Positions 8,466 to 15,002 of a stretch of DNA of 16,510 nucleotides are shown here, one piece after another; positions within the stretch are counted from its first letter, which is position 1, and each line of letters opens with the position of its first letter. The translations under genes were made by a program, and so were the position numbers. A model generated the notes under the pieces. It searched no databases and was not told the origin of the DNA. It saw only the letters and a program-made list of their open reading frames with translations. The DNA is from JAVVUJ01 sp964582545 (GTDB lineage: Bacteria; Bacillota; Clostridia; Peptostreptococcales; Anaerovoracaceae). Where the stretch lies: NCBI GenBank assembly GCA_964582545.1, contig CAZOSB010000041.1, positions 1-16,510 of the forward strand. The letters run 5' to 3'.

Positions 8466-9269
8466 TTATAGTTTATCCACCTGATTGAATTCTAACTCAA
8501 CCGGGGTATCTCTACCAAACATCGATATTCTAACTTTTAGCGTCTGCTTATCCAGATTGACTTCCTCAACCACTCCCATGAAGCCCTCAAAGGGTCCATT
8601 GATTACTTTTACGCTGTCTCCCAACCCGATATCCAATTCCACATGGACCTTCTCGATGCCCATCCTTCTCACTTCTTCATTGGTTAGGGGAACCGGCTCT
8701 GAACCGTGACCTACAAACCCTGTGACACCCTGTGTATTTCTAACCAGATACCAAGATTCGTTGGTAACAATCATCTTTACGATGACATAACCGGGGAACA
8801 TCTTTCTCGTCTTTACTTTTCTTTGACCGTTTTTAATCTCAACCACGTCTTCCGTAGGGACTACGATATTGAGAACCAGTTCTTGCATTCCTCTATTTTC
8901 AACAATTTTTTCAATATTGACTTTTACTTTATTTTCATGTCCGGAGTAGGTGTGAACCACGTACCATCTGGCCTTGGTCTCGGGATCTTCATAGGCTGCA
9001 TCCATATTGATGAATACAGGTTTGGTCGATACCTGAATTTTCTCCTCTTGGACATCCTCCTCGGGGAGCTCCACCATATCCTCATCTACGAATTCTATAT
9101 CCTCGTCAGGTGATGGTTCTTCCTCTAATTCGTCTTCAGTCTTTTCTGGCTCTTCAAGCAATCCATCTTCTAATTCCTCTGCGTCTTCTGCATAGTTGTC
9201 CTGAAAATCGTCCTCCAAGTCCAAATCTTCGAATTCTTCAAATTCCTCTTTACTTTTTTTCTTGGCCAT
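8466..9269 (-). CDS. nusG: Transcription termination/antitermination factor NusG with long acidic N-terminal extension
   Basis: NusG binds the RNA polymerase clamp and modulates pausing, termination and transcription-translation coupling. The conserved core starts at residue 101 (RWYVVHTYSG); the NGN domain covers about 101-195, with FPGYVIVKM inside it, and the KOW domain about 218-267, with GPFEGFMGVV. The core alone, about 167 residues, is the size of a normal NusG. Ahead of it is an extension of 100 residues, of which 39 of the first 80 are Asp or Glu. The start at 9269 has AAGGA upstream at normal spacing, whereas the internal Met89 has no ribosome binding site, so the extension appears truly translated. 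It sits between secE (24 bp) and rplK (48 bp), the standard context. The extension has no function I can assign. Confidence 0.96.
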   Translation of the reverse strand: MAKKKSKEEFEEFEDLDLEDDFQDNYAEDAEELEDGLLEEPEKTEDELEEEPSPDEDIEFVDEDMVELPEEDVQEEKIQVSTKPVFINMDAAYEDPETKARWYVVHTYSGHENKVKVNIEKIVENRGMQELVLNIVVPTEDVVEIKNGQRKVKTRKMFPGYVIVKMIVTNESWYLVRNTQGVTGFVGHGSEPVPLTNEEVRRMGIEKVHVELDIGLGDSVKVINGPFEGFMGVVEEVNLDKQTLKVRISMFGRDTPVELEFNQVDKL

Positions 9270-9293
9270 CTATCGATTCCTTGCCTTCCTTTT

Positions 9294-9536
9294 CTAGAAA
9301 GATATACCTAACAGGGCTTTTAGCGCTGCCAAAAATGCAGAGTCTACTGCCCATATTGCTACTCCGAAAAATGCACAAGCCAATATAACCACACTTGTGT
9401 AGGAAATCATCTCATGTTTTGTTGGCCATACTACTTTTTTAATCTCTGTTCTTACGCCTTTGAAATAGCTTTTAATGCTACCTCTCTGTTTATTTTGTGC
9501 GGCAGGTAAAGCTTTCTTGGTCTTCTCTTTATCCAT
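9294..9536 (-). CDS. secE: Preprotein translocase subunit SecE
   Basis: SecE is the small membrane subunit that clamps SecY in the SecYEG protein-export channel. The protein has a basic cytoplasmic N-terminus, the conserved amphipathic motif EIKKVVWPTKHE at residues 31-42, and a single membrane segment at about 44-65, as in Gram-positive SecE. I chose the ATG at 9536 (80 residues), since AAAGGGTG lies 8 bases upstream; an in-frame GTG at 9545 would sit on top of that site. It lies between rpmG (14 bp) and nusG (24 bp), as in most Bacillota. Confidence 0.96.
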   Translation of the reverse strand: MDKEKTKKALPAAQNKQRGSIKSYFKGVRTEIKKVVWPTKHEMISYTSVVILACAFFGVAIWAVDSAFLAALKALLGISF

Positions 9537-9550
9537 TTTTATCACACCCT

Positions 9551-9700
9551 TTATTTTGTTTCTTTATGAGTTGTATGTTTCTTACAGAACTTACAGTATT
9601 TATTAAACTCTATCCTCTCGGGGTCGTTCTTTTTGTTCTTGGTTGTGTTATAATTTCTTTGTTTGCATTCCCCACAGGCCATGGTCACTTTTACTCTCAT
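9551..9700 (-). CDS. rpmG: 50S ribosomal protein L33, four-cysteine form
   Basis: A 49-residue L33, a small protein of the large subunit near the E site. It begins MRVKVTMACGECKQRNY and carries two CxxC pairs (Cys9/Cys12 and Cys36/Cys39), the zinc-binding form of the protein; zinc-free paralogues lack these cysteines. GGAGG lies 9 bases before the ATG. It is the first gene after the promoter at 9817-9845 and is followed by secE after 14 bp, the usual rpmG-secE-nusG order. Confidence 0.96.
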   Translation of the reverse strand: MRVKVTMACGECKQRNYNTTKNKKNDPERIEFNKYCKFCKKHTTHKETK

Positions 9701-9816
9701 TTCACTTGTCCTCCATTTTGTATCAGAATTTAAAATTCCTTATGTTTTGTATCTAAAATTTTTTCGGCATTCATCTTATGAACCACAAAAAAACTGCCCA
9801 TTACAGTCGCCTAATA

Positions 9817-9845
9817 AAATTATCACAAATCAAGAGGTCTGTCAA
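9817..9845 (-). promoter_or_regulatory. Sigma-A-type promoter for the rpmG-secE-nusG-rplKA operon
   Basis: On the minus strand a perfect -35 box TTGACA (9845-9840) is followed by a 17-base spacer and a -10 box TAATTT (9822-9817) with the TG of an extended -10 just before it. Transcription would start near 9810, leaving an untranslated leader of about 110 bases ahead of rpmG. The 220-base gap 9701-9920 also holds a 9-base direct repeat (TTTTGTATC at 9716-9724 and 9745-9753) and a small palindrome at 9726-9738, of unknown meaning. Confidence 0.7.
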
Positions 9846-9920
9846 TCTTTTTTTATAAATTTTATTTTGGGCTTCACTACAACTTCCCTGTTGGGAAATT
9901 TAGTCTCATAAAGACTTGTC

Positions 9921-10421
9921 TCATATTTCTATACTCTTCGGATCTTTTTCCTGCAATTGATACCATTGGTCATCTAAGAACCTTTGATCGGTTATCTTAT
10001 CCGCTGGCATCTTCATATATTTTCCTATGGCAGTTACGGCTACGGTGCCATCTTCCAGGAGGATTTCCCCCGTTCCCTCAAAAATCTTGCGATTGCTCTT
10101 GGTAATTCTGCCGATAGCTTTTAGGTTTGCCTCCGTCGGCAAGGGACATTTGTACTTTAGACTCAGCTCTACCGTAACCGCCCAAGTGTCCGGCTCTCCG
10201 ATACATGCCGCCCTTCCGATGGTTTCATCCAATACCGCCGCAGCTATGCCTCCATGGGTTCTGCCGGGATAGCTTTGGTGGTGATCCTCCGTACGAAATA
10301 TTGCTACAAGTTCCCCCGACTCTATTTCATAGAATCTCGTATTTAAGCTAAAGGGGTTTTTATCCCCGCATACCAAACAACGGCTGCTGTTATTTTGTTT
10401 TTTCAAAACTTTATATTTCAT
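9921..10421 (-). CDS. PaaI-type hotdog-fold acyl-CoA thioesterase
   Basis: A 166-residue protein of the hotdog-fold thioesterase superfamily, which hydrolyses acyl-CoA or aryl-CoA thioesters; the substrate cannot be read from the sequence. The family signature HGGIAAAVLDETIGRAA lies at residues 56-72, with HGG at 56-58 and the Asp65-Glu66 pair in the region of the catalytic acid. An N-terminal CLVCG (Cys15, Cys18) is typical of a subgroup of these enzymes. The ribosome binding site is poor (GAAAGTG just before the ATG), suggesting low expression compared with its neighbours. It lies between the tuf terminator and the rpmG promoter; no clear promoter of its own is seen. It is the only gene here unrelated to transcription, translation or export. 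Confidence 0.85.
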   Translation of the reverse strand: MKYKVLKKQNNSSRCLVCGDKNPFSLNTRFYEIESGELVAIFRTEDHHQSYPGRTHGGIAAAVLDETIGRAACIGEPDTWAVTVELSLKYKCPLPTEANLKAIGRITKSNRKIFEGTGEILLEDGTVAVTAIGKYMKMPADKITDQRFLDDQWYQLQEKDPKSIEI

Positions 10422-10428
10422 TTTTTCA

Positions 10429-10446
10429 CTTTCATTTTAATGAAAG
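10429..10446. repeat. Short inverted repeat just upstream of the thioesterase gene
   Basis: CTTTCATT and AATGAAAG form a perfect 8-bp inverted repeat with a 2-base centre, ending 7 bases before the thioesterase start codon and overlapping where its ribosome binding site should be. It could be an operator or a small RNA hairpin, or may be chance in AT-rich sequence. Confidence 0.35.
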
Positions 10447-10477
10447 GAACACCAAAATTAATTGTTTGATATTAGTT

Positions 10478-10522
10478 AAAAAAGTTATCTTATTTAAGAG
10501 CTTGCCTTAAATAAGATAACTT
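10478..10522 (-). terminator. Strong intrinsic terminator after tuf
   Basis: AAGTTATCTTATTTAAG (left arm 10482-10498) and its exact complement (right arm 10506-10522) form a 17-bp perfect stem with a 7-base loop. On the minus strand the stem is followed by TTTT (10481-10478), making six T in a row with the end of the stem; no T run exists on the other side, so it stops only tuf-ward transcription. It lies 72 bases beyond the tuf stop codon. Confidence 0.85.
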
Positions 10523-10530
10523 GTTATGCT

Positions 10531-10580
10531 ATAGGATGTTCCTATCTCTAGGATTCCGGTGTGTGCGTTCACACTTCCGG
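10531..10580 (-). other. Hairpin cluster in the tuf 3' untranslated region
   Basis: Between the tuf stop and the terminator there are three small inverted repeats: 10556-10580 (CCGG and GTGTG arms around AACG on the minus strand), CCTATCTCTAGG at 10541-10552, and ATAGGATGTTCCTAT at 10531-10545. The last two overlap and so exclude each other. They may stabilise the message end; nothing specific is recognised. Confidence 0.4.
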
Positions 10581-10594
10581 TCTTTCCATTTTAA

Positions 10595-11788
10595 TTATTT
10601 AACGATGCTGGCAACTACTCCTGCACCTACGGTTCTTCCACCTTCTCTGATAGCGAATCTCAATCCTTCTTCGATAGCGATTGGCGTAATCAGTTCGATG
10701 GTCATTTCGATGTCATCTCCAGGCATACACATTTCTGTTCCTGCTGGCAACTCTAATGTTCCTGTTACGTCTGTTGTTCTGAAGTAGAACTGTGGTCTGT
10801 ATCCGTTGAAGAATGGTGTATGTCTTCCGCCTTCTTCCTTCTTCAGTACGTATACCTGTGACTTGTACTGGGTGTGTGGTTTGATGCTTCCGATTGCTGC
10901 CAGTACCTGACCTCTTTCGATGTCTGTTCTCTGTACACCTCTTAATAGCGCTCCGATGTTGTCTCCTGCTTCTGCTTGATCTAGAAGCTTTCTGAACATT
11001 TCTACTCCCGTTACTACTACTTTTCTGGACTCTTCCATCAATCCTACGATTTCTACTTCGTCGGATACTTTCAGTACTCCTCTTTCCACTCTTCCTGTTG
11101 CTACTGTTCCTCTTCCTGTGATGCTGAATACATCTTCTACTGGCATCAAGAATGGCTTATCTGTTGCTCTGACTGGCTCTGGTATATAGGAGTCTACCTG
11201 CTCAAATAATTCTACAATCTTGTCTCCCCATGGACCTTCAGGATTGTTTAATGCTTCTAATGCGCTTCCTCTGATGATTGGTGTATCATCTCCTGGGAAC
11301 TCATATACGTCTAACAGTTCTCTGACTTCCATTTCTACTAGGTCAAGAAGCTCATCGTCATCTACCATGTCGCACTTGTTTAAGAATACGATGATATATG
11401 GTACACCTACCTGTCTGGATAACAGGATGTGCTCTCTTGTCTGTGGCATTGGTCCGTCTGTTGCCGCTACTACTAAGATCGCTCCGTCCATCTGCGCTGC
11501 TCCTGTGATCATGTTCTTTACATAGTCAGCATGTCCCGGGCAGTCTACGTGTGCGTAGTGTCTCGCTGGTGTTTCATACTCTACGTGCGCTGTCGCGATG
11601 GTGATTCCTCTTTCTCTCTCTTCCGGTGCTTTGTCGATCTGATCAAAGTCTACCTTCTGTCCCAGTCCGTATCTCTGGTGTAATGTCTTTGTAATCGCCG
11701 CTGTTAACGTCGTCTTTCCATGGTCTACGTGTCCTATGGTTCCGATGTTTACATGGGGCTTATTTCTCTCAAATTTAGCTTTTGCCAT
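10595..11788 (-). CDS. tuf: Elongation factor Tu
   Basis: EF-Tu is the GTPase that brings aminoacyl-tRNA to the ribosomal A site. The 397-residue protein is complete: P-loop GHVDHGKT at 19-26, DCPGH at 82-86 with the catalytic His86, NKCD at 137-140, then the two beta-barrel domains with GALLRGVQRTDIERGQVL, the region targeted by kirromycin-type drugs, unaltered. GGAGG lies 9 bases before the ATG. It follows fusA by 45 bp, the str-operon position, yet is followed by a thioesterase and rpmG rather than the S10 operon. That combination suggests this copy is a merged or recombinant version of two tuf genes. Confidence 0.97.
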   Translation of the reverse strand: MAKAKFERNKPHVNIGTIGHVDHGKTTLTAAITKTLHQRYGLGQKVDFDQIDKAPEERERGITIATAHVEYETPARHYAHVDCPGHADYVKNMITGAAQMDGAILVVAATDGPMPQTREHILLSRQVGVPYIIVFLNKCDMVDDDELLDLVEMEVRELLDVYEFPGDDTPIIRGSALEALNNPEGPWGDKIVELFEQVDSYIPEPVRATDKPFLMPVEDVFSITGRGTVATGRVERGVLKVSDEVEIVGLMEESRKVVVTGVEMFRKLLDQAEAGDNIGALLRGVQRTDIERGQVLAAIGSIKPHTQYKSQVYVLKKEEGGRHTPFFNGYRPQFYFRTTDVTGTLELPAGTEMCMPGDDIEMTIELITPIAIEEGLRFAIREGGRTVGAGVVASIVK

Positions 11789-11833
11789 TTCTTCTTTCCT
11801 CCATTTTTATTTCTTTTCGTTTATACTTTCGTA

Positions 11834-13897
11834 TTATTTGTTGATCTTCTCAACTAAGCTGTCTGGTAATTTTTCAAAGTGGTCAAATTGCATTACATAT
11901 ACGCCTCGTCCTTGGGTCTTAGATCTCAAATCTGTGGCATATCCAAACATCTCAGAAAGTGGTACAAATCCACGAACCGCTACGGCTCCAAAATTCATAT
12001 CCGTGCCTTCGATTCTACCTCTTCTAGAGCTGACATCACCGATTACATCTCCCATGTACTCCTCGGGAACGGTAACTTCAATCTTAAAGATAGGCTCTAA
12101 CAGCACAGGCTTAGCTTTTTTAGCCGCTTCTCTGAAGGCCATGGAACCAGCAATTTTAAAGGCCATTTCGTTGGAGTCAACCTCATGGTAAGAACCATCA
12201 TACAACTCAACTTCCACATCCACAACCTGATATCCGGCCAAAGGTCCGTTTTGCATAGCTTCCCTGATACCATCGTCAACCTTGGAGATATACTCTTTCG
12301 GAATGGCGCCTCCCACAACTGCGTTCTTGAAGGAGTATCCAGAACCGGGTGCCCCGGGTGTAACTCTGATTTTTACGTGACCATACTGTCCACGTCCTCC
12401 GGATTGTTTTGCATACTTGTGATCCACATCCGTAGGCATTGTCAAAGTTTCCTTGTAGGATACCTGTGGTTTTCCCACGTTTGCTTCAACCTTGAACTCA
12501 CGCAATAATCTGTCTACGATGATTTCCAAGTGAAGCTCTCCCATTCCAGCAATGATGGTCTGACCGGTATCTTCGTTGGTATAAGTCTTAAAAGTTGGAT
12601 CTTCCTCAGCAAGCTTAGCCAAAGCGATACCCATCTTTTCTTGACCTGCCTTTGTTCTAGGTTCTATGGCAATCTCGATAACAGGATCGGGGAATACCAT
12701 GGATTCCAAAATAATGGCATTTTTTTCGTCGCACAGAGTGTCCCCTGTGGTCGTATCTTTTAGACCTACTGCCGCTGCAATGTCTCCGGAGAACACTTCA
12801 TCAATATCCTCTCTTTTATTGGCATGCATCTGTAGGATTCTTCCAAATCTTTCTTTCTTTCCCTTTGTGGAGTTATACACATAAGATCCTGACTTGATGG
12901 ATCCGGAATATACTCTGAAGAAAGCAAGCTTTCCTACAAAGGGGTCACTCATGATTTTAAATGCAAGAGAAGAGAATGGTCCGTTGTCATCCGCAGGTCT
13001 TTCATCCTCCGTTTCACCATCTGGCAAAACACCCTTAATTGCAGGGATGTCCAATGGTGATGGCATATAGGCCAATACAGCATCTAAGAGCATTTGAACT
13101 CCCTTATTTCTGTAGGATGAACCACAGATTACAGGAATCATTCCCCCTGAAATGGTTAAGCTTCTAATTGCATCTTTAATTTCCTTCTGGGTGAGTTCTT
13201 CACCTTCCAGATATTTCATCATTAATTCTTCATTGGCTTCCGCTACAGCCTCTAAAAGGTTGTGTCTGTATTCTTCAGCCAATTCTTTTAATTCAGCAGG
13301 AATATCAGTCTTTTCAAAATCTTTGCCTAAATCATCCTTATAGATCTCAGCTTTCATCTCTACTAAATCGATAATTCCTACAAAAGTATCTTCAGAACCG
13401 ATAGGTAACTGAATAGGCACCGCATTTGCTTTCAGCCTGTCCTTTACCATTCCTACGACTCTCAGAAAATCCGCACCCATGATATCCATCTTATTGACGA
13501 AAATCATTCTGGGTACGCCGTATTTTTCTGCTTGTCTCCAAACGGTTTCAGACTGGGGCTCAACGCCACCCTTTGCGCAAAGCACAGTTACAGCACCATC
13601 CAATACACGGAGGGATCTTTCTACCTCAACGGTAAAGTCTACGTGTCCCGGAGTATCGATGATATTAATTCGGGTGTCCTTCCATTGAGCTGTTGTAGCA
13701 GCAGAGGTGATGGTAATTCCACGCTCCTGCTCCTGCTCCATCCAGTCCATGGTAGCTGCACCTTCATGCACCTCACCTATCTTATGGGTTCTTCCTGTAT
13801 AAAACAATATTCTTTCAGTAGTAGTGGTCTTCCCGGCATCTATATGTGCCATGATACCAATGTTTCTTGTCTTTTCCAGTGGAAATTGTCTTGGCAT
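11834..13897 (-). CDS. fusA: Elongation factor G
   Basis: EF-G is the GTPase that drives translocation of tRNA and mRNA and, with the recycling factor, splits ribosomes. The 687-residue length is typical. The P-loop AHIDAGKTT is at residues 17-25, switch I around ERGITITSAA at 59-67, DTPGH at 81-85, NKMD at 135-138, followed by domains II to V with GRGQYGHVKI in domain IV. GGAGG precedes the ATG at 13897 by 8 bases, and the rpsG stop codon TAG forms part of this TAGGAGG site, so the two genes are tightly linked (12 bp apart). Confidence 0.98.
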   Translation of the reverse strand: MPRQFPLEKTRNIGIMAHIDAGKTTTTERILFYTGRTHKIGEVHEGAATMDWMEQEQERGITITSAATTAQWKDTRINIIDTPGHVDFTVEVERSLRVLDGAVTVLCAKGGVEPQSETVWRQAEKYGVPRMIFVNKMDIMGADFLRVVGMVKDRLKANAVPIQLPIGSEDTFVGIIDLVEMKAEIYKDDLGKDFEKTDIPAELKELAEEYRHNLLEAVAEANEELMMKYLEGEELTQKEIKDAIRSLTISGGMIPVICGSSYRNKGVQMLLDAVLAYMPSPLDIPAIKGVLPDGETEDERPADDNGPFSSLAFKIMSDPFVGKLAFFRVYSGSIKSGSYVYNSTKGKKERFGRILQMHANKREDIDEVFSGDIAAAVGLKDTTTGDTLCDEKNAIILESMVFPDPVIEIAIEPRTKAGQEKMGIALAKLAEEDPTFKTYTNEDTGQTIIAGMGELHLEIIVDRLLREFKVEANVGKPQVSYKETLTMPTDVDHKYAKQSGGRGQYGHVKIRVTPGAPGSGYSFKNAVVGGAIPKEYISKVDDGIREAMQNGPLAGYQVVDVEVELYDGSYHEVDSNEMAFKIAGSMAFREAAKKAKPVLLEPIFKIEVTVPEEYMGDVIGDVSSRRGRIEGTDMNFGAVAVRGFVPLSEMFGYATDLRSKTQGRGVYVMQFDHFEKLPDSLVEKINK

Positions 13898-13909
13898 TCT
13901 AGAGTCCTC

Positions 13910-14380
13910 CTACCATCTGTAATGGGCAAATGCTTTATTTGCCTCTGCCATCTTATGCGTATCTTCCTTTTTCTTTACGGAAGCTCCTGCATTATTGGCA
14001 GCATCCATCAGTTCCTTGGCAAGTCTTTCACTCATGGTCTTTTCGCCTCTGGCTCTGGTGTACTTTGTCAGCCATCGCAGTCCCAAAGTCTGACGTCTTT
14101 CGCTTCTAACTTCGATAGGAACTTGGTAGTTGGCACCACCCACACGTCTGGCTTTTACTTCTAATACCGGCATAATGTTGCCGATTGCTTTATCAAAGGT
14201 CTCAAGTGGATCTTCTCCTGTGGTCTCTTTGATCTTATCAAATGCATCATATACAATTGATTGTGCTATACCTTTTTTCCCATCTAACATAATACTGTTA
14301 ATCAGCTTTGCTACAACAACACTACCATAAACGGGATCCGGAAGCACTTCTCTCTTTGGTACGTTTCCTCTTCTTGGCAC
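13910..14380 (-). CDS. rpsG: 30S ribosomal protein S7
   Basis: S7 is a primary 16S rRNA-binding protein that starts assembly of the small-subunit head. I chose the GTG at 14380, giving 156 residues starting (M)PRRGNVPKREVLPDPVYGS, because AAGGAGG lies 8 bases upstream and this matches the family's standard start. An in-frame ATG at 14437 would add 19 residues with no ribosome binding site and no family support. It sits between rpsL (102-base gap with inverted repeats) and fusA (12 bp). Confidence 0.97.
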   Translation of the reverse strand: MPRRGNVPKREVLPDPVYGSVVVAKLINSIMLDGKKGIAQSIVYDAFDKIKETTGEDPLETFDKAIGNIMPVLEVKARRVGGANYQVPIEVRSERRQTLGLRWLTKYTRARGEKTMSERLAKELMDAANNAGASVKKKEDTHKMAEANKAFAHYRW

Positions 14381-14411
14381 GTCTCTTCCCTCCTTTTGAT
14401 TCGGTACTCGA

Positions 14412-14437
14412 CAACCATTTGGTTGGCGTGGTGCCAA
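14412..14437 (-). other. Overlapping inverted repeats in the rpsL-rpsG spacer
   Basis: Two inverted repeats share bases: CAACCATTTGGTTG (14412-14425, 6-bp arms) and TTGGC/GCCAA around five bases (14423-14437). They cannot both form in one RNA. They lie 32 bases upstream of the S7 start. In E. coli S7 represses translation by binding the S12-S7 spacer, so this could be a comparable site; that is inference from position only. Confidence 0.4.
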
Positions 14438-14482
14438 TGATAATTTTATATATCAAGGGCACATTTTAAGTGTTTCCCGATT

Positions 14483-14902
14483 TTACTTCGCTTTTTTAGG
14501 TCTCTTTGCTCCATACTTGGAACGAGACTGACTTCTGTTAGCCACTCCGGCAGTATCCAAAGTACCTCTAATAATGTGATATCTTACACCGGGAAGGTCT
14601 TTAACTCTTCCGCCTCTGATCAGCACTACGCTATGCTCCTGAAGGTTATGACCAACCCCTGGGATATATGCAGTTACTTCAATACCATTTGTAAGACGTA
14701 CCCTAGCAACTTTTCTAAGTGCAGAGTTTGGCTTCTTTGGTGTAACAGTTTTGACAGATGTGCAAACTCCCCTCTTTTGAGGTGCTTCTGTGTCTGTTGC
14801 CTCTCTTCTGATGGTATTCATACCCTTCAAAAGTGCTGGCGCAGTGGATTTTTTAACAGCGCTTGTTCTGCCCTGTCTCACCAATTGATTGATTGTAGGC
14901 AT
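14483..14902 (-). CDS. rpsL: 30S ribosomal protein S12
   Basis: S12 lies at the decoding centre and controls accuracy. The 139-residue form with an insertion of some 13 residues ahead of PQKRGVCT is usual in Bacillota. The streptomycin-related positions are the sensitive type: TPKKPNS around Lys56-57 and GGRVKDLPG with Lys101. AAAGGAG precedes the ATG at 14902 by 6 bases. It begins the str cluster, 100 bp after rpoC; no L7Ae-like gene is found in that gap, although many Bacillota have one there. Confidence 0.98.
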   Translation of the reverse strand: MPTINQLVRQGRTSAVKKSTAPALLKGMNTIRREATDTEAPQKRGVCTSVKTVTPKKPNSALRKVARVRLTNGIEVTAYIPGVGHNLQEHSVVLIRGGRVKDLPGVRYHIIRGTLDTAGVANRSQSRSKYGAKRPKKAK

Positions 14903-14918
14903 TCGTATCTCCTTTCTT

Positions 14919-14952
14919 AAAAAATACTATTTCAAGTCCTGATGACTTCAAA
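14919..14952 (-). other. Possible weak attenuator hairpin in the rpsL leader
   Basis: On the minus strand TTTGAAGTC (14952-14944) pairs with GACTTGAAA (14938-14930) with a single mismatch and a 5-base loop. A run of six T follows at 14924-14919, separated by 5 bases from the stem. The gap makes it a poor terminator; it could be an attenuator or no more than chance. Confidence 0.3.
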
Positions 14953-14961
14953 CCAACCTAT

Positions 14962-14991
14962 ACTTTACCATAAATATATTGTATCTGTCAA
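14962..14991 (-). promoter_or_regulatory. Sigma-A-type promoter for the str cluster
   Basis: On the minus strand a perfect TTGACA (14991-14986) is followed by an 18-base spacer and TAAAGT (14967-14962) with TGG immediately before it, an extended -10. Transcription would begin near 14955, about 50 bases ahead of rpsL, and just beyond the rpoC stop. It suggests rpsL-rpsG-fusA-tuf can be transcribed apart from rpoBC. Confidence 0.6.
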
Positions 14992-15002
14992 TTAGATTGT
15001 TC

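Noticed and set aside
9884..9916. Terminator after the thioesterase gene
   Set aside because: Two 5-bp hairpins (9884-9897 and 9902-9916) are present, but neither is followed by a T run on the minus strand, so I do not call a terminator.
11822..11833. Small ATAC-GAAA-GTAT hairpin in the fusA-tuf spacer
   Set aside because: A 4-bp stem is too short to rate as more than chance, and no convincing -35/-10 pair was found there for a separate tuf promoter.
11736..12191. 151-codon plus-strand frame opposite the start of tuf and the end of fusA
   Set aside because: Antisense to two conserved genes and their 45-bp spacer, with no support as a protein.
13532..14164. 210-codon plus-strand open frame opposite fusA and rpsG
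   Set aside because: It lies wholly antisense to two unmistakable genes, has no ribosome binding site and no recognisable domain; it is a shadow of the coding constraint on the other strand.
14381..14437. Longer S7 starting at the ATG at 14437
   Set aside because: No ribosome binding site for it, and the GTG at 14380 has AAGGAGG and gives the standard S7 N-terminus and 156-residue length.
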